A stretch of 64,000 nt of DNA from Bryoerythrophyllum caledonicum (taxonomy: Eukaryota; Streptophyta; Bryopsida; Pottiales; Pottiaceae), in the NCBI GenBank assembly GCA_963971425.1, contig OZ020514.1:9553218-9617217 (forward strand). The letters run 5' to 3'. How positions within the stretch are numbered: the first letter of the stretch is position 1; each line of letters begins with the position of its first letter. Below, piece after piece: positions 22,001 through 30,818 of the stretch. The notes beneath the pieces were generated by a model. That model was not told the origin of the DNA. It searched no databases and saw only the letters and a program-made list of their open reading frames with translations. A program made the position numbers and the translations under genes.

Positions 22001-23647
22001 AATCTCTATGATCATGGATTCTTTCCCTGACCAGCATTCCACGCTTCTTGCCATGAATAAGTTTGTCCTCCAGGTACTTAAGCTAGTTTTTTACATCTCA
22101 ATTTCAAGATATGTCTATTTCTTTTCTTGCCATGAATAAGTTTGGCCTCCAGGTACTTCAGCTTGTTTTTTACATCTCAATTTCAAGATATGTCTATTTC
22201 TTTTCCTGTACTTATTGATTGTTGTTGTCCCAAAAGAATAGGATTGTTTTACAACTAGAACTATAAATTATCCTCTTCATTGTAACAAAACATCCAATGC
22301 CATTGTTTCAAAACACTATTACTGACTTGTGCTTGTCCAGGCGAGGAAGAAAGCTTGCAGTTCAGGTCGTTCAGCTCACTGCCCTCACAGTGGATTCGAC
22401 TTGATCTTGGCAGACATCCCTGACGGGATGCCGGTTCCATCCATCTCGAAGCATACAAATGACATTCCAACCTGGAACGAGTATTCGATTCCGGTCGTGG
22501 AGAGCTTATTTGAGTTTTCAGATTTCTTCCTCCATGACAAGGGCGGGATGCTAATCTTCTTGCCCGAGGTCCCCTCTATCCGGTCCGATGTGTTGTCTTA
22601 TGCGGGTGGATACGGTTTCAAAATCCTCAGAGATTGGTGGGCAATAAACGACCTCCCATTCACCTCGCACATTGATGCTTCGCTGAAGGTGCGCTTAACC
22701 GATCCTCCTTCTTACATTTCAGATGTTTTATTTGTTGATTTTATTGTATATCTCATTCTAACTGTCTCTATTGGATTCGACGTGCATTGCAATCGCAGTC
22801 GCGTAGGTTCCGTGTTTTGTTCCTTGTTCGACAGAATGTGGATGTTGCCAACTTCAAGTTCAATAAAAACGACGCCCTCTGTGAGATGGGAATGGGCGTG
22901 GAAGAATCCGATGTTCTTTTCAATTTCACCTCTGCCGAATCACAGTCCATGCGAGGATCCATTCCATGGAGGGGGCCACGTGAGAAGGACGCTACCTTCC
23001 TCCAGATGTTGATCGAGGCTTTATCACAGCCTCAAGCGGTTGTTCTAGATGCGTTTGCCTCTATCGGTGAGTCTTCTTCATTTCTTAAGCAATGTACATA
23101 ATTGTAGTCATAACTAATTTTGTTATTCCTTTGCAGGAAATTCTGTGCGCGCATGCCAGATGTCCGGCCGTCATATTGTTGCTTTGGAAAGCGACACCGT
23201 TGTCTTCAACGAGAAGTTGAAGGCCCTATCATCGCCATCAGTCGATTCGACCATCCCAAGCGAGGCGCCTCTAATGGCAACTCTCTTAGACGAAGACATT
23301 CCTATCCGCAAGATTGTGAAAAGAAATAGACTGAGTACGTAAGTTCAAAGTTGTTAAATTTGAAATTCTCTGCCATTCTCTGTGAAGAATTCCTTGATTT
23401 GATAACCTAATTTCTCTATGGACTCTGCAGTCTGATTGCCAGGGCGGCTTCCCCAACCAAAGATTTTCTGCTGCCACCTTGGGCCGCCCATGTCGCAGAC
23501 TTAATGGCGACTACCTCGTCTCCTCAAATCCATACCCACAATCGGCGATATGATTCCCATGTGCTCCATTTTCTAGATGTAGAAGCAGACGTCGAAAGAC
23601 ATGTCCTATCCTCCTCCTCGGCCTCTAGTTCGTCTGCATCTGCGTGA
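19025..23647 (+). CDS. ParB-like / beta-class DNA amino-methyltransferase protein (10 coding exons)
   Basis: Inferred coding exons: 19,025-19,031; 19,444-19,497; 19,580-20,189; 20,258-20,456; 20,601-21,017; 21,099-22,073; 22,341-22,688; 22,799-23,066; 23,137-23,338; 23,431-23,647. All introns are GT-AG and the frame is open for 1,098 codons to TGA. Residues about 85-185 end in FHVWDGNHRLQAW, the box II-like motif of ParB/sulfiredoxin-fold domains. About 225-590 is unrecognised. About 600-655 is an Ala/Lys/Glu coiled coil. Residues 755-990 show a beta-class N6/N4 methyltransferase order: motif IV-like FDLILADIPDG (779-783), HDKGGMLIFLPE, motif X-like REKDATFLQMLIEAL, then motif I-like VLDAFASIGNS (951-962) and GRHIVALESD. 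Motif IV is DIPD instead of DPPY and motif I lacks one glycine, so activity is uncertain. ParB-methyltransferase fusions are known in phages and bacteria. The role here (marking element DNA) is inferred. Confidence 0.82.
19118..19352. repeat. Fold-back element with perfect 47 bp hairpin in first intron
   Basis: Arms 19,212-19,258 and 19,263-19,309 are perfect reverse complements (47 bp) separated by the 4 bp loop ACAG. Outside them, a second imperfect inverted pair (TTGCGGATCGCGACTTTGG against CCAAAGTTGCGACCCGCAA) extends the structure. The core GGGGGTGCCG..CGGCACCCCC also occurs three times in the transposase intron. It could be a small fold-back transposon or an RNA structure affecting splicing. 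Confidence 0.85.
22048..22205. repeat. 79 bp tandem duplication over a splice donor
   Basis: Two adjacent copies of a 79 bp unit containing TGCCATGAATAAGTTTG, CCTCCAGGTACTT and TTCAAGATATGTCTATTTC. The first copy includes the end of coding exon 6 and its GTACTT donor. The second places an identical donor in the intron. Use of the second donor would add 79 bases with a stop codon, so the first is probably the productive one. Confidence 0.9.
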
Positions 23648-25088
23648 GCACACTTTTTATCTTCTGTGGACTCTCCTTTTTCTTTGGCGTTTATGTTATG
23701 ATCTGTTTGTAAACGATCCTTATCCTTTAGAATTTCCATATTTTGTTTCCATATTAGCAGTCTCAATTCAAACTTCTATTTGGTCAATTATTGAATTCCC
23801 GCCTTTCTGTAATTCAGTGCACGATTGTTTCATTGGCTGCTAACATAATGTGGCTTGCAAAATATATATTTCTTTTTGTCATCCTCACAACCAAATTTCA
23901 TGCTACACTTCTTGGCTATTTCTTTAGTGCTATAGCCCAATATATCTTCATCCTATTACATTATTTGCTTTAATCTTCCTTCATTTGGTGATCTCCATAT
24001 CTTGAACTCTTGGAACGTTAAAGACAAGTACAAATTTAACAACATATTTACATTGTGAAATTTTTGCCTTCAATTACCCAACTTGTTGTATCTTCCATGA
24101 AGAGTGTCGTTGTGAAATTTGAAGTTCATATATACGCTTGCTCAAGCGTAAGCACCCATGGAGTATATTAACCTGATTCATAGTTCTAAAACTCATGCAA
24201 TAGCAAGGAATACAATGAATAACCAATGAGAATCACTAAAGTACTATGAGTTGCATGCCTTTTGCTCTGTTTGGTTTCATTCATATTCAATAAGATTAAT
24301 GTCTGGAATTTTGATTGAACCGTGTCGTCTTTCAGATTGCGAGATTTAAATTTGTTCCTCAGATTAAAAATTTTGTCGATTCATGAAGACTTTCATTGTA
24401 GGCCATTTAAATTTACTAAGTTTATCATGTACCAACAAGTTGAGCAATGTAAAAATTCAACAATGCTCTGGAATGAAGTTTACTTTACATATAATATGCC
24501 ACTGCAAAACTGTCTACCTAGCTCCTACTTTGACCAGTAATTTAATATACAAAAATCCTTCCTATCATCTCTTCCTACACAAGCACTCTATTCTCCCAAG
24601 TCCACATTTTCCACTATATATATGAGGTATCTTTAATCATTATAATTTGTATCCTAAAACATTCCATGTTTTCTACGGGTATTCTGAAATTTAAAATATA
24701 CTATTTATTTCTATTATGTACGATCATGCAACGTAACTGGCATTGCATTTTCTATGAATGCTGATAAAATGTAAAAATCAACACACAAAATGGTTTCATA
24801 TAAACATGATGCTGAATAATAGGGATATTTATGCAACATCACTTATTGAAGAGAGTTTTGGAAATCCACGGTCATAGGGTTTCTACAACCCTCATCAATT
24901 TCATTCACCACCCCCTTCTTAAAAAGTACCTCCCTAGGTACTTTGGTATACAAACAAATAAATCATATAAGACTAGGAATCCATGGCTATAGGCCCTCTA
25001 CCGTCACCTTTTGCTTTAATTTTCACTTTCTCATTTACATTAATTCCAACTTTATCAATAACTTTTCCCAAAAAATGCCCCACTATTT
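23648..25088. other. MULE right subterminal spacer
   Basis: AT-rich 1.4 kb between the methyltransferase stop codon and the right inverted repeat. It holds the 3' untranslated region and no coding sequence I can support. Confidence 0.6.
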
Positions 25089-25159
25089 TACTCTAGGCTC
25101 ACCGCTCACCGCTCACCGCTCTCCGCTCACCGCTCACGGCACGCAAAATAGCTTCGTCC
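25089..25159 (-). repeat. Right terminal inverted repeat of the MULE
   Basis: Read inverted from 25,159: GGACGAAGCTATTTTGCGTG, then CC and heptamers GTGAGCG / GTGAGCGGAGAGC, closing with GGTGAGCCTAGAGT. The TAGAGT word also follows GTGCC at the left end, so the heptamer block is placed slightly differently at the two ends. The target duplication CCCTGTGAG follows directly. Confidence 0.9.
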
Positions 25160-25168
25160 CCCTGTGAG

Positions 25169-25510
25169 GTCCGCGCACTCAGTCTACAATCAGTCCTCGT
25201 CATGAGGGGGCGGCTTGTCTTCGCTCAGGTCGGTGAGGTCCGCACACGCTACCTGTTTGTGCCTCCACGTCTCCCTCGTACTGCCCGCCGTTAGGTGCTG
25301 TTGTGGGTGCGGTCTCACCGGCCGTAGGATCTTCTCGATGGGTCCCTCCCACCTTCTCCTTGATGGTTTCCGCACCACCTTCCTCACGGTGGTTTCTGCA
25401 CCACCTTCCTCACGGTGGTTTCCGCACCACCTTCCTCACGGTGGTTTTCGCACCGGGGTTTCCGCACCGGGGTTCCGCACCGGGGTTACGCACCGAATTG
25501 TTGACTTGCT
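25169..25510. repeat. Minisatellite of LTR-like fossil, right part
   Basis: This continues the GTGAGGTCCGC array cut by the MULE; the block CGGCTTGTCTTCGCTC matches one at about 12,160. It then changes to a second tandem array of about 23 bp, CACCTTCCTCACGGTGGTTT, from about 25,370 to 25,450, followed by GCACCGGGGTTTCC units. Confidence 0.85.
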
Positions 25511-25804
25511 GCTTGACTGATCTTTGTGGAGCCTTTTACCCTGAGCTGGGGTACCCAGTTGCCACCAGTTGAGGTTGATCGGTTGCCTCCAGCTTGGAAA
25601 TCAAGGATGAGGCTTTAAGTTAGATTCGGGCCCTAGGGTCTACTTAATTCTTTTTAAGGATCCTAGAGTAGTCCTCTATTCCCCCAACCCTAATTCTATC
25701 TAACGACTAATTCTAGCGTAACTAATCCGTCAAACTAAACTAATTGATCCATGTTAATCATCCCTAACTATCTAACTAAAAAATTTAAAATTTGTGGTAC
25801 GACA
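25511..25804 (-). other. 5' end region of LTR-like fossil copy B
   Basis: About 300 bp of non-repetitive sequence ending GTGGTACGACA, i.e. a minus-strand start TGTCGTACCAC. No gene is seen. I found no second copy of this stretch in the window, which is why the LTR assignment of the whole element stays open. Confidence 0.5.
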
Positions 25805-25809
25805 ACGGG

Positions 25810-28495
25810 TTTCGATTATACACCGCCATCGTACAATGCCATGAGGACGAAATACATTGAGCCTGTAAAAAAAAAGTGAAAGACCTTGTGGACAAGAAGA
25901 CCGGCATAGATATTGCCAAGTATGGGGCAACAATATGCTCGGACGGGTGGGACAATGTTACACGTCGCCCTCTCATGAATGTCATGCTCGTATGTCCAAT
26001 GGGTGATATCTTCTTCGGGCCTATAGACACCACGGGTATGAAGAAATCTACGGCATATATAGGGGACCAATTGAAAAGTTTTATCCGTAAGGTTGGACCA
26101 TTGAATGTGGTCCAAGTGTGCACCGATAATGCTTCAAACATGTGAATACATAGGGGCAATGAAGAAGGTCAACGATGAGTACCCGCACATATATACTCAA
26201 GGGTATTGTGCACATATTTTGGACCTCCTCCTCGAGGACTGGAGGAAGGAAGGCATGTTTGCAGACCTTGTCCAGAAGGCAAAACAGATTGCATTGTATA
26301 TCCGGAACCACCATGTGCCCATGGCCCTTTTTCGTCGATTTTCGCCAAAATTGTCTCTGTTGTGGCCAGCAGCAACAAGGTTTGCATGCAATTACATAAT
26401 GATCCATCGTCCGTTGGAAGTGAAGAATGCCCTGGAGATGGTTATGATAGACCCAGCATGGGTATCCTACGTATCCTCTCTTTTCGATAGGCAAAACGGG
26501 CACCGTGCCCATGCGAAGGCATCACGGGTGCGAGCCACCGTTCTAGACGAGACTTTCTGGCATCGGTGCACTAACTTTGAATTTGTAGTCGCACCAGTAC
26601 TAAAGGCATTGCAGACTTTTGATGGTGACACTCCGGCAATGGGAATTGCTTGGGTGACCATGAACAGGCTAAAAGAGCACGTGTTCAAGCTGCGCAATGC
26701 GCCATTCAACATGCTTGACGGAATTGCAACTTGCCTCGAAGGATCATTCCTACGGCGTTGGAAGATGATGACAACAAATCTCTATTATATAGGGGCTTTA
26801 TTGAATCCTTATCTAGCCAATAACTTGCAAATTCAAAACAATGGTGAGGCCAAAAGGGCCCTAAACAAGATTGTTATGACGCTCTATGGTCCACTCGGAG
26901 TGTCTTTTTCGGCAGTAATGCTCGAAATCACGGAGTATGAAGAATTGTGAGGCCCATATTCACCGAAGGAAGCTGGGGAAATTGAAAATAGCAACCTCTT
27001 GCCTCACCAATGGTGGAACCGCGTGGGCGAGCAATCATTGCCTATCATTGCGAAGCGTATACTAGCACAAACATGTTCGGCCTTGTCATGTGAGCGTAAT
27101 TGGAGCATGTATTCGTTCGTGCATAGTAAGAGCCGAAATCGCTTGGAAGTGCAGAAAGCGGAAGATTTGGTTTACATCTACACGAATAGTCGATTGCTCC
27201 GAGAACGTGCTCGACCAGACCCGATTCGATGGTATGAGGTGAATGTGCATTCAGAGGAGTCTGATCGAGATGGGAGACTTCCTTCAAACACAGAGGACGA
27301 GGGCTTGGAGTCGGATGATGAGGGTTACAACTGGATGGGCGTCGATTGGGAAGACCTTGCCGGTAACAACAATCTTGTGTCTGATCATTGTCCACCTAGG
27401 GACAACTCTGCAAACAACGAGCACAGTGGAGATGCACTATATGACCATTTTCACAACGTCCACGGTGACCCAGCGGATCCTTTTGTGTTTGATGATGTCG
27501 ACGCAACGGCAGTCCATACTGTAGTAGAATTATCGGGTGAAGACCGTGCCCAAGAAGCTAGGGCAGACGAAGATGGGTCGGCATTGGGGGGCAATCTTGA
27601 TGGAGATGACAACATCTTGGAGAATTAGTCTCCCAACTCAAACGGCTCTAGCGCCTCAGGCCCTTCTAGTGGCAATGGCCCTCATATCGACGGTCATGGC
27701 ATTGGCATTACAGCAAACGATACATTTCCTCACGATGGAAACGAAGTGAGCAGTGCTGGAAACAATATTGAATCCCATGAGCCAATGGCCATCACGGGGT
27801 CCATTGAAGTTGTGAGAAGCAATGCGGTTTTGCCTCCAGCAATAGAACCGGACTCAAAGGAAGACATGCCACTCCAAGATTTGTTTCAGCGGCCACGTGC
27901 TCAAAGTACCGCATCGATCGAAAGAACTCTTTTACGCGTAAAGAAAAAGACCTCTTTAACAATAGTTCGGCCACCCGTCCACCGTAGCGCACTCGGCCCA
28001 AATGGTGGTGTGGAGCGTGCGATACTAACCCCACAACTTCCCTCCGCGAGGGCAGGGTCCTCTACTATGAGCAGCCATTTAGGGACACGGAGGGGCGAGA
28101 ACAATGGTACTCTCCCTTTCTTCACAGGACCTTGGCGAAGTGGAACCTCGAAGAGAGTCATTGGGGTCAAAGGCAACCGCTCCAAAAACATGGATGGAGT
28201 AACAGACAAAAGGAAGAATATCCGAGTAAAACGACTTGTGAACGCCGCATCAACTACTGGAGCCGAGCTACAACTACGAAACTTGGCCCCGGAGATTGAG
28301 GAGTACGTGGCACCAGTCTTGGAAAATGCAGCGGAGAACTTCTCATCATTGGGCGATGATGCAGACGATGAGGATTGCGATGAGGTACCTGGCGACAATA
28401 CGGTGGTGCTTCGCGTGCTTTCTCTTCCCCAATATGTTCGCCGATCAAAATGGAAGCGGAAACACAATGAAGAATCCTCAAGTTCAGATGATTAA
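25810..28495 (+). pseudogene. hAT transposase, catalytic core, dimerisation domain and long C-terminal extension
   Basis: It resumes with FDYTPPSYNAMR, then the DUF659 block ICSDGWDNVTRRPLMNVML and VVQVCTDNASNM, carrying the first two catalytic Asp positions. The RNase H-like middle follows, then the hAT C-terminal dimerisation motif (WWNRVGEQ.., SCERNWSMY, HSKSRNRL, EDLVYIY). Beyond this is an unusual extension of about 430 residues: acidic first, then basic, ending KWKRKHNEESSSSDD. Breaks in this host-type DNA transposon: a one-base slip in an A-run near 25,870, another frameshift near 26,142 just after NASNM, an in-frame TGA at 26,948 and an in-frame TAG at 27,626. Downstream of 26,142 everything stays in one frame. 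The element can no longer make this protein. Confidence 0.88.
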
Positions 28496-28717
28496 AAGTT
28501 GACGGACACGAGGGTACGACAAGTTAAAAGTGTCTTTAGTGGTGTGGTGATAGTATGGTACAATAGTACCGCGGTTTTAAAAAATATACTTGGTGTTGAG
28601 AGTGCCCATTCATGAACGCACCACATTGAAATAAATAATTTTAATGTTAGAGCACCCTGGTACAATTGTATTCTTTCAAATTCTCTAAACCTCAACCCAT
28701 TTGAGAGGCAAACGCAG

Positions 28718-28945
28718 TGTTCGATCGCGTGCGCCCGTTAGGCAGGTGCGCGCGCGACCTACAATGGTACGCGCCAGGCCCGTGACGCTGCGCGCCCGGC
28801 CCGTAACGGTAGGCGCCCGGCCCTGAAATGCACGCGCGAGGCCCTTAGGTGTACGCGCCCGGCCCTGTATGCACGCGCCCGGCCCTAAATCGTACGCGCC
28901 CGGCCCCAAATGATACGCACGCGGTCCGAAGGCACGTGCCCGCCC
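28718..28945. repeat. hAT GC-rich subterminal array 4 (right end)
   Basis: About ten units of the form GTACGCGCCCGGCCC / ACGCGCGAGGCCC at about 20 bp spacing. They are in opposite orientation to arrays 1 and 3 relative to the element ends. Confidence 0.75.
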
Positions 28946-29144
28946 CTTGATGTGACGTGGAAAGCCGTCTGATGTGTCGTGCTCACGTGTTTTACCAGGG
29001 ATAAGTTGAAAATTTGATTTAGGATTTGTAATTTTTTTTTACACACAACTGTCCGCCAAAAAGTGTTGTCCGTCCTGTCCGTCCGTCCTACTGTCCGTCT
29101 GTCCGCTGTCTTTGGGCCCCTGTCTGTCTATGTAGACAACCCTA
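28946..29144. repeat. Right terminal region of the large hAT
   Basis: After the GC array come repeated GTCCGT / GTCCGTCC words (29,060-29,110) and the end TGTCTATGTAGACAACCCTA. Inverted, this begins TAGGGTTGTCTACATAGACA, close to the CAGGGTTGTCTAT of the nested MITE. The exact last base and the 8 bp duplication (TGTAGGGC would follow) cannot be verified without the left end. Confidence 0.6.
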
Positions 29145-29152
29145 TGTAGGGC

Positions 29153-30818
29153 TAGTAGTAAAGAGCTTCCAAAAACATCCCACGCCTACAACAAACCAAA
29201 CTCGCCAACACCTTTAGAGTAGACGCAACCCCTATCAAGACACATCCACAAACTTTGAAGAAATCTACAACCTCAACTTCAAAGCGTGACCTCATCCCCA
29301 AATCCCAAGGCATGAAGAAGAAGACCCTGGAGATAGACTCCATCCCACCTAGAAAACACCATCAAGAGCCTCCAATCCATCTCTCAGACGGCCAAAAAGA
29401 CATCCCTCTCACATTCTCTAGATCAAGCCCAAAGCGTTGGGCTCCAGCTTCTCTCTCTTCCTCTTCTAATTGCAACAACCAACCCACCTCCAGTAACCTT
29501 TGAAGTACTATGGAACAACTCCAAAAGGAATCATGTAATACAGCTGAAGCTATGGACATAGAAAGCGGCAAAACCAATCCCACGCTGCTTAGCGCTGACA
29601 AAGCCTCCACCACGGATCCTCTAGAGGTACAACAGTCTACAAAGAAACAACGAGGTAGTACTCCACACCCAAAACCTAGTAGTAGCACTCTAGACGGGTC
29701 CGCATTCCGCCCCTAGTTCAGTTTCCACAATATGGAGAAGCTTACGAAGGACGCCGACCTGGAACCACTATTCAGTGGAAAGAGTATTACTAATATGATG
29801 ACTTGAGAAGTACCCAAGTCAGAAGCACAAGAGGCTCTAAATGCCACAGTAGCTTATCCCCACATTCCACAGATGTTATACCCCAAGGTGAGAGAGGATG
29901 GTATTGTGGAGCAACACTACAACCTTACACAACTCTCCTTTCATATCTCCACTCACTCTGAAACCGGTCTATCACATGATTTCCATGTTCCCATCATTTT
30001 CAAATTGCGTAAAACTCCATTGTTTCACAATGATGTTAAAAAGCTTGCTAGATATAGGCTTGCTACCATGAACATTCCTCTTGGTACTAACCTTTTGGAT
30101 CCCTTTGCAATTCATTGCAATGTGGTGAGTAAGGAGGGTCAAAAGCATGTTTTCTTGCTCAACCCGGCAAATGATGTCATCTCCCTACTTTGTGGCAAGC
30201 GGTATTTTGTGTTGCAACTTGACCGTATGGGGCCGGTGTCCCTGGAAAAAGTTTGCAAAACATGGCACGCGGTTGCCCGACAAGGTCTCTACATCAACAT
30301 TGGGAGTGGCAATCTCTGTGGTGTTCTTGCAAAGACCTTGTTCCACAACGTGGTGCTTAACCTTGAGTTTGAAGTCACTAAAGTCACTCCTTCTCATGCT
30401 TTGGAGTCCTTTGCGGCGATCGTGACACCCACTCCCACCCAAGCAAAGAAACTGGAGATGCAACAAATCACGACCTTCCACGAGATCATTGCTGTGAAAG
30501 CCAGCAAAACCAGAACCTTCTGAACCTCTGGTTGGGCCAAAAAGGACGCGCTCACATCCACACTATGTCAGCTACCGATCTTGCTAAGCGTGGTTGAAAC
30601 CACAAAAGCCATCACTAAGGCTTTGGAGGCCAAGAACATCGTAAGCATTTGGTTCCACCGGCACACTAAGGACAAGTATAATGGCTCTGCCAATGTGCAA
30701 GTTGTTAACCCTATTGTCTATAGACAATATCTCAAAATGACTTTCAACATTGATTGCCACAAAGTTGAATTTTGGCCCCACCCTTGCGGCCTTGATGGCA
30801 TTGATCCTTGTCCAACAG
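29153..30818 (+). pseudogene. LINE ORF1 (first part), plus-strand copy
   Basis: One reading frame can be followed from about 29,255 to 30,818: a basic Ser/Lys-rich start (MKKSTTSTSKRD), then a globular part with FHVPIIFKLRKTPLFHND, NVVSKEGQKHVFLLNP and LDRMGPVSLEKVCKTWH. In-frame stops lie at about 29,501 (TGA), 29,714 (TAG), 29,804 (TGA) and 30,521 (TGA). There is no frameshift. Assignment as ORF1 rests on its position upstream of the AP-endonuclease and reverse transcriptase of the same strand. I do not recognise the domain and see no zinc knuckle. It is cut at 30,818 by an LTR-type fossil and ends at 34,405-34,747. Confidence 0.55.

Larger units (their letters stand above)
12937..25159. 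mobile_element. Mutator-like element with transposase and ParB-methyltransferase gene
   Basis: A 12.2 kb DNA transposon inserted in a minisatellite, with a 9 bp target duplication (CCCTGTGAG). The ends are inverted: both start with G residues, then GCTATTTTGCGTGCC, then a run of GGTGAGC-type heptamers. It carries two divergent spliced genes from a 1.4 kb central spacer: a DDE/SWIM transposase on the minus strand (17,605-13,554) and a ParB-like plus beta-class methyltransferase protein on the plus strand (19,025-23,647). All inferred exons join in open frame with GT-AG introns, so the element looks whole and is probably the youngest insertion here. The spacers (13,009-13,553 and 23,648-25,088) are AT-rich without genes. 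Confidence 0.9.
8347..25804 (-). mobile_element. LTR-like retroelement fossil (copy B), itself carrying a MULE
   Basis: A minus-strand element inserted in the hAT transposase gene. On the plus strand it begins TGTCGTAG and ends GTACGACA, so the ends are TG..CA with a 7 bp inverted TGTCGTA. The flanking 5-mers GCGGA and ACGGG look like a diverged target duplication; setting the insert aside leaves the hAT frame intact. Without the nested MULE it is about 5.2 kb: a 3' terminal region (8,347 to about 9,700), a gag-like ORF (9,763-11,732), a GTGAGGTCCGC minisatellite, and about 300 bp at its 5' end. No reverse transcriptase is seen, so it would be non-autonomous. The 5' end does not obviously repeat the 3' terminal region, so LTR status is likely but not certain. 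Confidence 0.55.
3105..29144 (+). mobile_element. Composite hAT DNA transposon with nested insertions
   Basis: A large hAT-superfamily element is inferred from the BED finger and transposase domains split over 6,837-28,495. GC-rich subterminal arrays of one type (ACGCGCCCGGCC and variants) lie at both extremities. The right end reads TGTAGACAACCCTA, i.e. an inverted TAGGGTTGTCTACA; the hAT MITE nested in it has the closely similar end CAGGGTTGTCTA with an 8 bp target duplication. The left terminus is not visible: copy A of the LTR-like fossil abuts the first array, so the true left end probably lies outside the window. Besides the transposase it carries two degenerate copies of an unknown gene. 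It is inactive, with two large insertions, two frameshifts and at least two in-frame stops in the transposase. Confidence 0.75.

Noticed and set aside
12937-25159. Methyltransferase gene as bacterial contamination
   Set aside because: It has nine GT-AG introns, a eukaryotic transposase beside it and matching inverted ends and target duplication in the surrounding repeat.
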